Positions 19,153-28,312 of a stretch of DNA of 64,000 nt are shown one piece after another. Source of the DNA: Paenibacillus baekrokdamisoli (GTDB taxonomy: Bacteria; Bacillota; Bacilli; Paenibacillales; Paenibacillaceae); the NCBI RefSeq assembly GCF_003945345.1, contig NZ_AP019308.1:1488001-1552000 (forward strand). The letters run 5' to 3'. The notes under the pieces were generated by a model. That model had not been told where the DNA came from. It saw only the letters and a program-made list of their open reading frames with translations, and searched no databases. The stretch's first letter is position 1. Each line of letters opens with the position of its first letter. The position numbers were made by a program, and so were the translations under genes.

Positions 19153-20052
19153 CTATGCCTTCTCTACGCCCATGAGAGTATCCCGAGCGATATCCAGAAA
19201 AGCGCTAATGGCGGGCGAGAGCCATTTCTCTTTATGCCAGAGCATTTGTGTAACTACGCGCAATTCCGGCATTTCCCAAGAGAGAGCGACCAGTTCGCCC
19301 CGATCCAATTCGTTTGCTACCACCATTTCGGGGAGAAAGGCGATACCGAGGCCTACCATCGCGCACTGTTTGATCGCTTCCGCACTGCTGAACTCCAAAT
19401 TCATGGTGCTGTCGATGCCTTCCCGCGTAAGTGCCCGGTCGAACAGTGTGCGATAGGTGCACCCTTTCTCGTTAAGCAAAAACAGCTCCCCTTGAAAATG
19501 TTCCGGAAGAAGATTGCTCCACTTAAGAAGAGGATGGTTCGGCGCGACAAGAAGCTGGAAAGGTTCCTCGATCAATGATTCGATAGCGAGACCCGTCGAA
19601 CGGAGCGGCTCGTCTAGTAGAAAAACCACATCGGCCTTTCCATCGCAAAGACTCTGCTTAAGATAATCGCTAGGAGTCGGACGAAAGATGAGGCGAACGC
19701 TGGGATGATGCTCGCGAAAACGACGAAATAAGGCAGGCAGCCGATAGGCGCATAGCACTTCGTTCGCACTAACGGTCACGGTTCCGGTCACTTGTTCACT
19801 TTCGCACATGACGATTCGTGCTTCGTCCAGCGTATTCAGCACTTTATCGACGTAGAGAAGAAATCGGTTTCCTGCATCGGTCAGGACAAGCTGCTTGCCG
19901 AGACGGTCAATAAGGCGAACCCCCAGCTCTTCCTCCAGTGCTTGCATCTGCATCGTGACGTTCGAAGGGACATAATTTAAAGCAGCGGCGGCACGACTGA
20001 AGTTGAGCGTAGAGGTTACGGTTCGGAAGGTAACAAGCTGGCGCAGTTCCAT
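19153..20052 (-). CDS. LysR family transcriptional regulator
   Basis: A 299-residue regulator. The start at 20052 (MELRQLVTFRTVTSTLNFSR) has TTGGAGGAT upstream; the longer version from 20097 is unlikely. The winged HTH occupies residues 1-60 (AAAALNYVPSNVTMQMQALEE) and the inducer-binding domain runs from about 90 to 295. It is divergent from an alpha/beta hydrolase gene with 148 bases between, the usual arrangement for a LysR regulator and its target. The ligand is unknown. Confidence 0.88.
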   Translation of the reverse strand: MELRQLVTFRTVTSTLNFSRAAAALNYVPSNVTMQMQALEEELGVRLIDRLGKQLVLTDAGNRFLLYVDKVLNTLDEARIVMCESEQVTGTVTVSANEVLCAYRLPALFRRFREHHPSVRLIFRPTPSDYLKQSLCDGKADVVFLLDEPLRSTGLAIESLIEEPFQLLVAPNHPLLKWSNLLPEHFQGELFLLNEKGCTYRTLFDRALTREGIDSTMNLEFSSAEAIKQCAMVGLGIAFLPEMVVANELDRGELVALSWEMPELRVVTQMLWHKEKWLSPAISAFLDIARDTLMGVEKA

Positions 20053-20069
20053 AGTCTGTATCCTCCAAC

Positions 20070-20086
20070 ATTCAATATTTTTGAAT
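20070..20086. promoter_or_regulatory. Candidate LysR operator in the divergent intergenic region
   Basis: A perfect 6-bp inverted repeat ATTCAA-TATTT-TTGAAT lies in the space between the LysR gene and the hydrolase. It fits the T-N11-A pattern of LysR sites. Confidence 0.5.
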
Positions 20087-20200
20087 CTTAATGTCAAGAA
20101 TGATTAATTTACCTGATCTTATCTTCAATATAAAATAAAAGCAAGAGGTGCTGTACGCGCTGCACTTCTTCAATACGATCGAATGGAAGGAGCCTTTGCG

Positions 20201-21211
20201 ATGGATTATGAAATTTTCGAGCTTGGTGACGTTACACTGCAGTCTGGAGTGATGCTGCCTGACGCTTTCTTGGCCTACAAGACATATGGAAGGCTTAATG
20301 CCGATAGGAGCAATGCCATCGTCTATCCGACAGCATTCGGTGACCGGCATCATAATAATGAGTGGCTGATAGGTGAAGGCATGGCGTTGGATACTGAGAA
20401 GTATTTTATCATCGTTCCAAATTTGCTCGGAAATGGTCTGTCATCGTCTCCCAGCAACACGCCGCCGCCTTTTGACAAATCTAACTTTCCGCAAGTCACG
20501 ATCTTTGATAATGTTCGGCTTCAGCACCAGCTGGTGACCCGTAAATTCGGGATTGAGAAGATTGCTTTAGTCACAGGCTGGTCGATGGGCGCACTACAAA
20601 CGTTTCAATGGGGTGCGAGTTACCCGGATATGGTGGAGAGGATCGCGCCGTTTGCCGGTACTGCGAAGACATGGCCTCATACCTTTGTGTTCATTGAAGG
20701 CGTAAAGGCACCCTTGCTGGCAGATGCCTTATGGCGGAATGGAAATTATACGGAGCCACCGACAGCCGGTTTACGAGCTATTGGGCGTGTCTACGCCGGA
20801 TGGGGCTTCTCGCAGGCATTTTATCGCGAGGAGAGCTTCCGTCAGTTGGGATATCGCACGCTGAACGATTTTCTTGCCGGCTTCTGGGATCGTAGCTTTC
20901 TCGGATTGGACGCCAATAACTTGCTGGCGATGCTCTGGACGTGGCAGCATGCCGACATTAGTGCCAATTCCATGTACTGCGGTGACTTTGAGAAAGCTTT
21001 GAGGAGCATAAAGGCCCACGCAACCGTCATGCCGGGAAGAATGGATTTGTACTTTACTCCTGAAGATAGTGAGTATGAGACAAGACGGATTCCCAATGCC
21101 AACTTCCGTCCCATTGAGTCGATTTGGGGTCATTTTGCTGGTCGCGGTATCAATCCTGACGACACGGAATTCATTGCTGCTCAACTGAAGCAAATACTGG
21201 ATGTATGCTGA
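20201..21211 (+). CDS. Alpha/beta hydrolase, MetX (homoserine O-acetyltransferase)-like
   Basis: A 336-residue protein starting at ATG 20201, 8 bases behind GAAGGAG. The nucleophile elbow is TGWSMGALQTFQWG, the upstream strand is IVYPTAFGDRHHNNEWLIGEG, and a C-terminal SIWGHFAGRGIN carries the catalytic His. These are features of the MetX-like branch. True MetX enzymes acetylate homoserine, but this branch also includes acyltransferases and hydrolases of unknown substrate, and no methionine genes are nearby. Control by the divergent LysR regulator is likely. Confidence 0.8.
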   Translation: MDYEIFELGDVTLQSGVMLPDAFLAYKTYGRLNADRSNAIVYPTAFGDRHHNNEWLIGEGMALDTEKYFIIVPNLLGNGLSSSPSNTPPPFDKSNFPQVTIFDNVRLQHQLVTRKFGIEKIALVTGWSMGALQTFQWGASYPDMVERIAPFAGTAKTWPHTFVFIEGVKAPLLADALWRNGNYTEPPTAGLRAIGRVYAGWGFSQAFYREESFRQLGYRTLNDFLAGFWDRSFLGLDANNLLAMLWTWQHADISANSMYCGDFEKALRSIKAHATVMPGRMDLYFTPEDSEYETRRIPNANFRPIESIWGHFAGRGINPDDTEFIAAQLKQILDVC

Positions 21212-21289
21212 ATAAACATTCCATTAGCAGTTAATCTTATTTGTCATCATCTCTCAGAAGGTTATAATTACTGAGAGGGAGTGTGAGTG

Positions 21290-21760
21290 ATGAGATTCTA
21301 CATCGTTTTTTTTATAGCCATTTTGCTTGATCAAGTCTCAAAAATATGGGTTCGGCTGCATTTGCCCACGGGAGATTCGTTGGAAATATGGACCGGCATT
21401 CTTCATTTTACACATTATGAGAACAGCGGGGCTGCATCCAGCATGTTTCAGGGTTATGGAAGGTTGTTTGTTCCTGTGGCGATTCTAGCGGTGGTCTTCG
21501 TTCTTTATTTCCGCAGAAAAGGCCATCTCAACAGATGGCTCTTGGATGTGGGAGCTGCGCTCTTTGCAGGAGGCGCAATTGGCAACGCTATTGATCGTGT
21601 TCTGTTTAACCAGGTGACTGATTTTATTGTCTTTCAGTCAAGTAACGGCATTATGAATGTAGCAGATTTGGTGCTAAATCTAGCTATTCTTCTATTGGGG
21701 TTAGATCAGCTATTGAAGTATTGGAGAAACAGAAGAACGAGGTATTATCACAAAATATAA
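21290..21760 (+). CDS. lspA: Lipoprotein signal peptidase (signal peptidase II)
   Basis: An integral membrane aspartyl protease that removes lipoprotein signal peptides after diacylglycerol attachment. 156 residues with four hydrophobic segments. The catalytic Asp pair is at GGAIGNAIDRV (Asp102) and NVADLVLN (Asp126), and the conserved NSGAASSMFQ is present. The ATG at 21290 follows GAGGGAG at good spacing. Usually it sits with rluD and pyr genes; here it is alone. Its stop codon falls inside the dispersed two-hairpin repeat. Confidence 0.92.
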   Translation: MRFYIVFFIAILLDQVSKIWVRLHLPTGDSLEIWTGILHFTHYENSGAASSMFQGYGRLFVPVAILAVVFVLYFRRKGHLNRWLLDVGAALFAGGAIGNAIDRVLFNQVTDFIVFQSSNGIMNVADLVLNLAILLLGLDQLLKYWRNRRTRYYHKI

Positions 21761-21850
21761 GAAAGTATAAGTTTCCTCTATACTTTGCTTATATTTCAGA
21801 GGGAAGAAACTTGCTTCGCCGCCAAGGACGGCGTAAGCCGTTTCTTCTTG
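21753..21850 (+). repeat. Two-hairpin dispersed repeat, copy 2
   Basis: It is nearly identical to 47058-47155. It overlaps the last codons and stop of lspA and fills the space to the converging gene, so the repeat forms the 3' untranslated region of lspA. Confidence 0.88.
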
Positions 21851-21889
21851 ATTCCTGATGCTTAAAAATCGATGAAGTAAACGAATTTT

Positions 21890-22630
21890 CTACCTATCCA
21901 TAATGATATGACCTTGTCCAAGTTCGATTTCAGTAAAGCCTGCCATATGTCGCAGTTGGAACTCGATTGGCCTATTTCGGCCAATGATAATGATATTCTT
22001 GGTGTCGGTGATACCCTCTGATCGGAGAGAAAAGGCTTTGGTATAGGCAAATTCTTCTTTTAGAGTCGTATAGATGGCGTTAATTAGCTTGTCATTTTCA
22101 CCTTTGCCCATTACATTCATGATGATCGCTCCACGGGGATCCAGCTTTTCTCTGGCTATCCTGAAAAATTCCTTGGAGGTCAGATGAAGCGGAGTTCCCT
22201 TATCCGTGAAGGCGTCCAAAACAATATAATCATAGGCATGTGGCACTTCATTGCTCAGAATATGACGTCCATCACCAATAATCACATTATCCTTAAGGTA
22301 TTCAAAATACTTCCTGCTGAGCTCAAATACTTGGTAGTCGAGCTCAGCTACTTTAACTCGCTTCTCTAACAAATGACCGGGGATCGTCCCAATGCCATGT
22401 CCGATGACGAACACCTCTTCGAATGACGGGTTATTAACCTCCATTAAGTGGATAATAGCTCGCGGATATTCAAACAAGATACGTTGTGGATGATTCAAAT
22501 CCATCGCACCTTGTATGGCATGATTGGAGAACTGCATAACTCGAAAATTTCCCTTCTCGCCATATAACTCGGTCGTGTCATAAACCGTTATTTCATGATT
22601 ATTGCTGAGTTCCTTAAACAGTAAATCCAA
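21890..22630 (-). CDS. Spermidine-synthase-like SAM-fold protein
   Basis: 246 residues from a TTG with GAAGGAG upstream. The Rossmann SAM-binding region is visible: EVFVIGHGIGTIPGHLLE, VAELDYQVFELSRKYF, NVIIGDGRHIL and YDYIVLDAFT. This matches the polyamine aminopropyltransferase fold (PABS). It is shorter than SpeE (about 280) and has GIGTIP in place of GGGDGG, so polyamine synthesis is not assured. Many such proteins are methyltransferases of unknown substrate. It is convergent with lspA and shares its direction with rnjA. Confidence 0.75.
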   Translation of the reverse strand: MDLLFKELSNNHEITVYDTTELYGEKGNFRVMQFSNHAIQGAMDLNHPQRILFEYPRAIIHLMEVNNPSFEEVFVIGHGIGTIPGHLLEKRVKVAELDYQVFELSRKYFEYLKDNVIIGDGRHILSNEVPHAYDYIVLDAFTDKGTPLHLTSKEFFRIAREKLDPRGAIIMNVMGKGENDKLINAIYTTLKEEFAYTKAFSLRSEGITDTKNIIIIGRNRPIEFQLRHMAGFTEIELGQGHIIMDR

Positions 22631-22664
22631 GTCAATGATCTCCTTCTGAGGTTAAACCGCATAG

Positions 22665-22700
22665 CAAAAAAGAGGTCAACCGAAAGTTCTGGTGACCTCA
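22665..22700 (-). terminator. Terminator of rnjA (minus strand)
   Basis: On the minus strand, GAGGTCA ... TGACCTC is followed by TTTTTT. Confidence 0.8.
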
Positions 22701-22718
22701 TAATACGATAGGATGGGG

Positions 22719-24392
22719 TTAAACCTCAATGATTATGGGGAGAATCATCGGTCGTCTCTTTGTCTTGTTATATAAAAATTGTCCAACCGCTTCTTTAATA
22801 CTTTGCTTCATAACGCCCCATTTGTTCACATTCGTTTCTTGCAAGTCGTTAATGGTCGTAATAACGAGTTGATTCACGTCATTCAAGAGATCTTCTGAAC
22901 CGCGTACATACACGAATCCACGAGAAATCGTATCCGGCCCCGATACAATTTTTCCTTCCGTCTTACTAAGCGTGATCACAATGACAAGCATCCCATCCTC
23001 AGCAAGTTGTCTGCGATCACGCAATACAATGTTGCCAACATCGCCAATACCCAAACCATCTACTAGAATATTGCCCGCAGGAATCTTGCGACTTTGCTGG
23101 GCCACCGATTGATTAATGTCGACAACATCACCGTTATTGATTATATAAATGTTTTCCTTCTCCACGCCAACGGATTCTGCCAATAATCGGTGCTGGTACA
23201 GCATTCTAAATTCACCATGTATGGGGATAAAGTATTTTGGTTTCATTAAGGTCAGCATCAATTTCAGTTCCTCTTGGCTAGCATGTCCGGAAACATGCAT
23301 ACCCGTTACACTACCCGATCCATAAATCACTTTTGCGCCCAGAAGAAATAAATGATCGACAATATGTGCGACATTCCGTTCATTGCCTGGTATAGGCGAG
23401 GCAGCAATAATTACAGTATCTTCACGCATAATTTCGACTTGTCGATGGTTAGAGCTGGCTAGACGGGATAAAGCAGCCATCGGTTCTCCTTGGCTTCCCG
23501 TACATAATACTGCGACCTTATCAGGGGCCATTCGGTTAACTTCACTTGCATCAATCAACATCCCTTCGGGGACATTCAAATAACCAAGTTCTGATGCAAC
23601 TGACACTACATTCACCATACTTCGTCCGAGCAACGCAAGCTTTCGGTTTGTTTTAAGTGCAGCATCGATAACTTGTTGTACACGATGAACATTAGAAGCG
23701 AAGGTAGAGATGAATATTTTGCGACGGGCCTTGGTGAAGGCATCTTCAATATGTTCACCTACAAGTCGTTCAGAAGGGGTAAAGCCAGGACGCTCCGCAT
23801 TCGTGCTTTCGGACAAGAGGACTAGTACGCCCTCCTTACCAAGATCTGCCATTTTATGAATATCCGGATATTGATCATTTACAGGCGTTAAATCGAACTT
23901 AAAGTCACCGGTATGAACAACTGTACCTTCTGGGGTATGAAAGGCAACACCTAGACAATCGGGAATACTGTGATTGGTTTTAAAGAAGGTCAGGCGTATC
24001 GTGCCTAGCTCAATATTGGAATCGGAGTCAATCCGAAATAGCTGTGTTTGCCTAAGAAGTCGATGCTCTTTTAACTTCACTTCGATTAGCCCTAGGGTCA
24101 ATCGCGATGCATATATGGGCATATCCAATTGTTTCAGCACGTAGGGAATGCCCCCAATATGATCTTCATGACCATGGGTCACAATTAAAGCTCGAATCTT
24201 ATCCTTGTTTTCTTTTAGGTATGTAATATCCGGGATAATCAAGTCAATGCCTAATAAGCTTTCATCAGGAAACTTGGAGCCGCAGTCGATGACAACGATA
24301 TCGTCCGCGTATTGTATGGCATACATATTCTTCCCAATTTCATTAATGCCACCTAAGGCAAAAATGGACAATGTAGGTGCTGCTGCATTCAC
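22719..24392 (-). CDS. rnjA: Ribonuclease J
   Basis: A metallo-beta-lactamase/beta-CASP nuclease with endo- and 5'-3' exo-RNase activity in mRNA decay and rRNA maturation. 557 residues from a GTG at 24392, chosen because GGAGG lies 8 bases upstream; the ATG at 24407 overlaps that site. The zinc motif HGHEDHIGG is at residues 73-81. Later motifs are HTGDFKFD, SESTNAERPG, CTGSQGEP, VHVSGHA-type HVSGHASQEEL, and the C terminus TKRRPMILPIIIEV as in RNase J1. Paenibacillus genomes can have more than one J-type gene, so the paralogue number is uncertain. Confidence 0.92.
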   Translation of the reverse strand: MNAAAPTLSIFALGGINEIGKNMYAIQYADDIVVIDCGSKFPDESLLGIDLIIPDITYLKENKDKIRALIVTHGHEDHIGGIPYVLKQLDMPIYASRLTLGLIEVKLKEHRLLRQTQLFRIDSDSNIELGTIRLTFFKTNHSIPDCLGVAFHTPEGTVVHTGDFKFDLTPVNDQYPDIHKMADLGKEGVLVLLSESTNAERPGFTPSERLVGEHIEDAFTKARRKIFISTFASNVHRVQQVIDAALKTNRKLALLGRSMVNVVSVASELGYLNVPEGMLIDASEVNRMAPDKVAVLCTGSQGEPMAALSRLASSNHRQVEIMREDTVIIAASPIPGNERNVAHIVDHLFLLGAKVIYGSGSVTGMHVSGHASQEELKLMLTLMKPKYFIPIHGEFRMLYQHRLLAESVGVEKENIYIINNGDVVDINQSVAQQSRKIPAGNILVDGLGIGDVGNIVLRDRRQLAEDGMLVIVITLSKTEGKIVSGPDTISRGFVYVRGSEDLLNDVNQLVITTINDLQETNVNKWGVMKQSIKEAVGQFLYNKTKRRPMILPIIIEV

Positions 24393-24641
24393 ATTAATAT
24401 CCTCCATGTTTGAACGATTTGGTTTAATTATTCCCTTATAAAAAAACATTTATGTTTCTTAATAAAATTTGGATTGCCAAACTGTGTTAACTGGGTATAG
24501 AGGAGATACTGTCTTTAATGATACGATTGGACTCGTAACTTCAGAGCACAGATTTGCTGCTGTTGCGGGAGATTTAGAAAACATGCTATGCTTTATTAAA
24601 GTCTTTTTATAGATGATGACTGTAAGTAATGGAGGATTTTT

Positions 24642-25997
24642 ATGCAACATATAACTGACTCATCCACGGAAAAAGGCATTTCTATCGGTATTATCGGGCA
24701 AGAAGTTTTAGTGAAGCGGATGATGAGGGTTCTGAAGTCTTTCCCTTCCTTCCGACCGATTCCGAAGATATATGAGAAAGAAGATGAGGCACCCGGGTTG
24801 GCGGAAGAAATCGCAGGTGATGTAGAAGCGATCCTCGTATCGGGACCCTTGCCGTACCACAGAATCCGGGAAGAAACGAGCCTGAAAGTGGCGCTGCATC
24901 ATGTGCCTTTAACGGATACCAGCTTTTATCGGTCGTTGTCTCGGATAAAAAACGCACTTGGCCCAGAGAAGACGCTGCGTGTTTCGATCGATACGCTTGG
25001 GATGCAAATGGTGGCCAAATCGTTAAAAGAAATCAATGAATCCCGTATCGAAGCGACTCATTTTGACGGATCATCCTATCCCTCTCGTGAAGAGTTAATT
25101 ACCTTCCATAGACGCCATTATGAGTCTGGGACATGTGATGTGGCAATGACAGCTGAAGGAGCGGTTGCTGAAGCGCTGTCTGAACGGGGCATTCCGAACG
25201 AATGGATTATACCGACTGATCAGAATATTACGGTTGCCCTAGAGAGAGCTTTGTTATCCACGGAAACCCGGCAGAGTAAAGAAGCGCAAATTGTTGTTGG
25301 GCTTCTGAACTTTGATCATTTTGAGAAGCGAATTCATACTCACGCCTCCGAGCATGAGGTCCAAAAGTTCAAGCTTGACATACATCGGATGCTGCTGGAT
25401 TACGTAGAGTCGCTGGACGGTTACTTGACCCATCTCGGCGGAGACGAATATTTGTTCTTTACAACTCGGGGGATATTCGAAAGAGAGACTGGTGGGTACA
25501 AATCGATCCCGTTAGGCAGACATGCCTTTAAGAAATTCGGCCTCTCCCTTAGCATCGGAATCGGATTTGGCCGCTCTGCCAATGAAGCGGGTACACACGC
25601 GAGGGCTGCTTTGCGCAAATCGAAAGAAGCGGGTGGAGATACATGTTTTATCGTCCGGGAGGATAAGACATTAATCGGCCCGCTTGCGATGGCAGATCCG
25701 CTGGAGTTTGTATTGTCTATGACGGATGCGGGATTAATCAAGAAGGCAGAGGAGGCGGGAATGACCTCCGTATATTTAAGCAAGCTGATGGCTCAAGTGG
25801 CTCGAACCGGTAGAACGGACTATATGGTACACGAGCTGGCTGCTATATTGGATATTACCGTGAGGAGTACACATCGGTTAGTGCTGCAGTGGATGGATCA
25901 CGATTTGGTGCGGATCGCAGCGGTAGAGAAGGTTCCCAAAGGAAGACCGCGTCAAATTTTCCGCCTCTCTTTCCTGGAGGACAAAGTCGGGGGTTAA
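24642..25997 (+). CDS. Putative regulator: PrpR_N-like sensor, GGDEF-like domain and C-terminal winged helix
   Basis: 451 residues. Residues 12-200 resemble the PrpR_N/two-half sensor fold (GIIGQEVLVKRMMRVL ... GTCDVAMTAEGAVAEAL). Residues 215-350 contain YLTHLGGDEYLFF (GGDEY at 266-270) and LSLSIGIGFGRSANEAGTHAR, as in nucleotidyl-cyclase palm domains. Residues 385-445 look like a winged helix (YMVHELAAILDITVRSTHRLVLQWM). A regulator combining all three is unusual. It lies just upstream of the SDR-aldolase-serine dehydratase genes in the same direction and is their likely regulator. Domain calls are from motif reading only. Confidence 0.65.
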   Translation: MQHITDSSTEKGISIGIIGQEVLVKRMMRVLKSFPSFRPIPKIYEKEDEAPGLAEEIAGDVEAILVSGPLPYHRIREETSLKVALHHVPLTDTSFYRSLSRIKNALGPEKTLRVSIDTLGMQMVAKSLKEINESRIEATHFDGSSYPSREELITFHRRHYESGTCDVAMTAEGAVAEALSERGIPNEWIIPTDQNITVALERALLSTETRQSKEAQIVVGLLNFDHFEKRIHTHASEHEVQKFKLDIHRMLLDYVESLDGYLTHLGGDEYLFFTTRGIFERETGGYKSIPLGRHAFKKFGLSLSIGIGFGRSANEAGTHARAALRKSKEAGGDTCFIVREDKTLIGPLAMADPLEFVLSMTDAGLIKKAEEAGMTSVYLSKLMAQVARTGRTDYMVHELAAILDITVRSTHRLVLQWMDHDLVRIAAVEKVPKGRPRQIFRLSFLEDKVGG

Positions 25998-26055
25998 ATC
26001 TAAGCAGCAGTCGTTCTTAATGTATTAGGGAGATCAGAATAGTTAATCATCAGAG

Positions 26056-26100
26056 CAGTCTATGACTATATTTTATAGTCTTGACTGTTCTTATTTATTT
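26056..26100 (+). terminator. Probable terminator after the regulator gene
   Basis: A two-part stem CAGTC-GACTATA / TATAGTC-GACTG is followed by a T-rich stretch. Confidence 0.55.
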
Positions 26101-26127
26101 TCATGCAATCAGACTACGCTTATTTAT

Positions 26128-26148
26128 AGACAATTTAAAGATTTGTCT
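26128..26148. promoter_or_regulatory. Candidate operator upstream of the SDR-aldolase-serine dehydratase genes
   Basis: The inverted repeat AGACAA ... TTGTCT with a 9-base spacer lies about 60 bases before the first gene, just ahead of a TTGACC (26155-26160) that could be a -35 element. No good -10 was identified. Confidence 0.4.
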
Positions 26149-26209
26149 TTTAAGTTGACCGATACTATGATTAAGCTATTCGGTAAACATAGAAGGGAGA
26201 TCTGGACAA

Positions 26210-27226
26210 ATGAGAACCATAGAAGAACTGGAGGCTAAGCTATCCGAGCCCTCAGAAGCACTCATTAAAGACATAAAGGAAATTGACGGGGATATTCTGC
26301 TGCTGGGTGTCGGAGGGAAGATGGGACCGAGCTTGGCTAGACTGCTAATGAATGCGATAAAGCAAGCGGGTGTCGACAAAAAAGTAATTGGGGTGTCTCG
26401 CTTTTCGGAAGCAGGGCTGCAAGAGCAGCTGGAGGCCGAAGGCATCCAGACAATCGCCTGCGATTTGTTCGATGATGAGAAGCTTCAAGGCTTGCCGGAT
26501 GTTGAGAATGTGATCTATATGGCCGGCAATAAATTTGGTACGACTGGCAACGAATCTTTTACATGGGCGATGAACGCTTATCTTCCCGGCAGAGTTGCAG
26601 AGAAGTATCGGAATTCACGAATCGTCGTATTCTCCTCAGGTAACGTGTATCCCTTTACGCCGGTAGGTTACGGTGGTGCGAGCGAATCCGTATCGCCGTC
26701 ACCGATCGGGGAATATGGTCAATCGTGTTTGGGTAGAGAACGCATTTTTGAGCACTTTTCAAAGAAGTATATGATTCCAATGGTCATTTACAGACTCAAC
26801 TATGCTATTGATATGCGATACGGCGTTCTGCTGGAAATCGCCAAATCAGTCAAAGCCGGAAAACCGATCAATCTAACCATGGGTCATGCGAATGTCATTT
26901 GGCAAGGGGATGCTAACGAAATTGCCATACGCTCCTTGCTTGCTTGCGAAGCACCTGTTAATTTCCTGAACGTCACAGGACCGGAGACGATGTCGATCCG
27001 CTGGGCTGCAGAAGAGTTCGGCAAACGTTTTAGAACCGAGCCCGCGTTCGAAGGGGTTGAAGCCGAAAATGCACTTCTGAATAATGCGACAAAATGTCAT
27101 CAACGATTTGGCTATCCACGCGTATCGCTTCTGCAAATGATCGACTGGATGGCTGAATGGGTAGAGGCTGGCGGAGCAACTTTGAACAAACCCACTCATT
27201 TTCAAGAGAGAAAGGGGAAATTCTAA
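26210..27226 (+). CDS. NAD(P)-dependent oxidoreductase/epimerase (extended SDR) with altered active site
   Basis: 338 residues with AGAAGGGAGAT before the ATG. The dinucleotide motif is LLLGVGGKMGPSLAR (residues 31-45), followed by VIYMAGNKFGTTG and VVFSSGNVYPF. At the expected YxxxK the sequence reads EYGQSCLGRE (Tyr169, Cys173), so the catalytic Lys is replaced by Cys. Another residue may take its place, or the protein may bind nucleotide without classical SDR chemistry. It is first in a unit with the aldolase and serine dehydratase. Confidence 0.8.
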   Translation: MRTIEELEAKLSEPSEALIKDIKEIDGDILLLGVGGKMGPSLARLLMNAIKQAGVDKKVIGVSRFSEAGLQEQLEAEGIQTIACDLFDDEKLQGLPDVENVIYMAGNKFGTTGNESFTWAMNAYLPGRVAEKYRNSRIVVFSSGNVYPFTPVGYGGASESVSPSPIGEYGQSCLGRERIFEHFSKKYMIPMVIYRLNYAIDMRYGVLLEIAKSVKAGKPINLTMGHANVIWQGDANEIAIRSLLACEAPVNFLNVTGPETMSIRWAAEEFGKRFRTEPAFEGVEAENALLNNATKCHQRFGYPRVSLLQMIDWMAEWVEAGGATLNKPTHFQERKGKF

Positions 27227-27228
27227 TC

Positions 27229-28296
27229 GTGAGCCATGCAAAAGAGTTATCATCTGAGCAGAAGCACGCGCTTCATGACGGATTAGTGATCCCGGCTCAT
27301 CCGCTTGCGCTGGACGAGAATCGCCGATTGGATGAAACGTATCAAAGGGCTTTGACCCGCTATTATATAGCCTCAGGAGCGGGTGGGATTGCTGTAGGCG
27401 TCCATTCGACGCAGTTTGAAATCCGCGATCCGAAGTTCGGTTTTTATGAAAAGGTGCTTCGTTTAGCTGCTGAAGAGGTTGATCGGGGTAAACTTGAGCG
27501 CCCGTTTATCCGTGTTGCTGGTATATGCGGTCCTACAGAGCAAGCGCTGAGCGAAGCTGAGATTTCGGCGGGACTCGGTTACGAAGCGGGTCTGCTCAGC
27601 ATGGGTGGTCTGCAAGAATGGTCGGAATTGGACATACTGAAACGAACGGAAAAAGTAGCGGAGGTCATTCCCGTCATTGGCTTTTATTTGCAGCCTTCCG
27701 TAGGCGGGAAGGTGTTCAGCTTCGACTTTTGGCGGGCATTCGCTGATATTCCAGGTGTCATTGCAATCAAAATGGCTCCCTTTAACCGCTATCAGACAAT
27801 CGATGTTGTACGTGCGGTCTGTTATTCCGAACGCAGAGATGACATTGCCTTGTATACGGGGAATGACGATAATATTATTAATGATCTACTGACAGTTTAC
27901 CAATTCCAGGTGCAAGACCGTATCGTTAAAAAAAGAATCGTCGGGGGGCTGCTCGGACATTGGGCTGTCTGGACGAATAAAGCGGTGGAGCTGCTGGAGG
28001 AGATAAAAAGGGTTCGCATTCAAGAGAGCATTTTACCGGAATGGCTGACTCGCAATATCGAAGTGACGGACTCCAATGCGGCATTTTTCGATCCGGCCCA
28101 TGGGTTTGCCGGTTGTATCCCAGGGATTCATGAGGTACTGCGTAGGCAAGGACTGTTGAGAGGAATTTGGTGCTTGAATCCGCACGAAAGCCTCTCCAAA
28201 GGTCAAATGGAAGAGATCGATCGGGTTTATCGGGATTATCCACATTTGAACGATGATGCTTTTGTTAAGGAACATCTCTCTTATTGGCTGTCATAG
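27229..28296 (+). CDS. DapA/DHDPS-family aldolase or lyase
   Basis: 355 residues from a GTG two bases behind the SDR stop codon, with AAAGGGGAAA upstream. This is a TIM-barrel class I aldolase family that forms a Schiff base with pyruvate-type substrates. The predicted Schiff-base Lys is 181 in GVIAIKMAPFNRYQT and the family Tyr is about 153 (GFYLQPSVGG). The protein is about 60 residues longer than DapA and lacks its phosphate and lysine sites by eye, so it is probably a catabolic aldolase or dehydratase. The substrate is unknown. Tight spacing implies co-expression with its neighbours. Confidence 0.8.
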   Translation: MSHAKELSSEQKHALHDGLVIPAHPLALDENRRLDETYQRALTRYYIASGAGGIAVGVHSTQFEIRDPKFGFYEKVLRLAAEEVDRGKLERPFIRVAGICGPTEQALSEAEISAGLGYEAGLLSMGGLQEWSELDILKRTEKVAEVIPVIGFYLQPSVGGKVFSFDFWRAFADIPGVIAIKMAPFNRYQTIDVVRAVCYSERRDDIALYTGNDDNIINDLLTVYQFQVQDRIVKKRIVGGLLGHWAVWTNKAVELLEEIKRVRIQESILPEWLTRNIEVTDSNAAFFDPAHGFAGCIPGIHEVLRRQGLLRGIWCLNPHESLSKGQMEEIDRVYRDYPHLNDDAFVKEHLSYWLS

Positions 28297-28312
28297 AAGG
28301 TAGTGATTAGAT

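Noticed and set aside
24484..24612. Short plus-strand frame between rnjA and the regulator gene (protein-like, GDTVFNDTIGLVTSEHRFAA)
   Set aside because: Only about 42 codons, a GTG start without a clear ribosome site, and it overlaps the divergent promoter region. Possibly a remnant, but unsupported.
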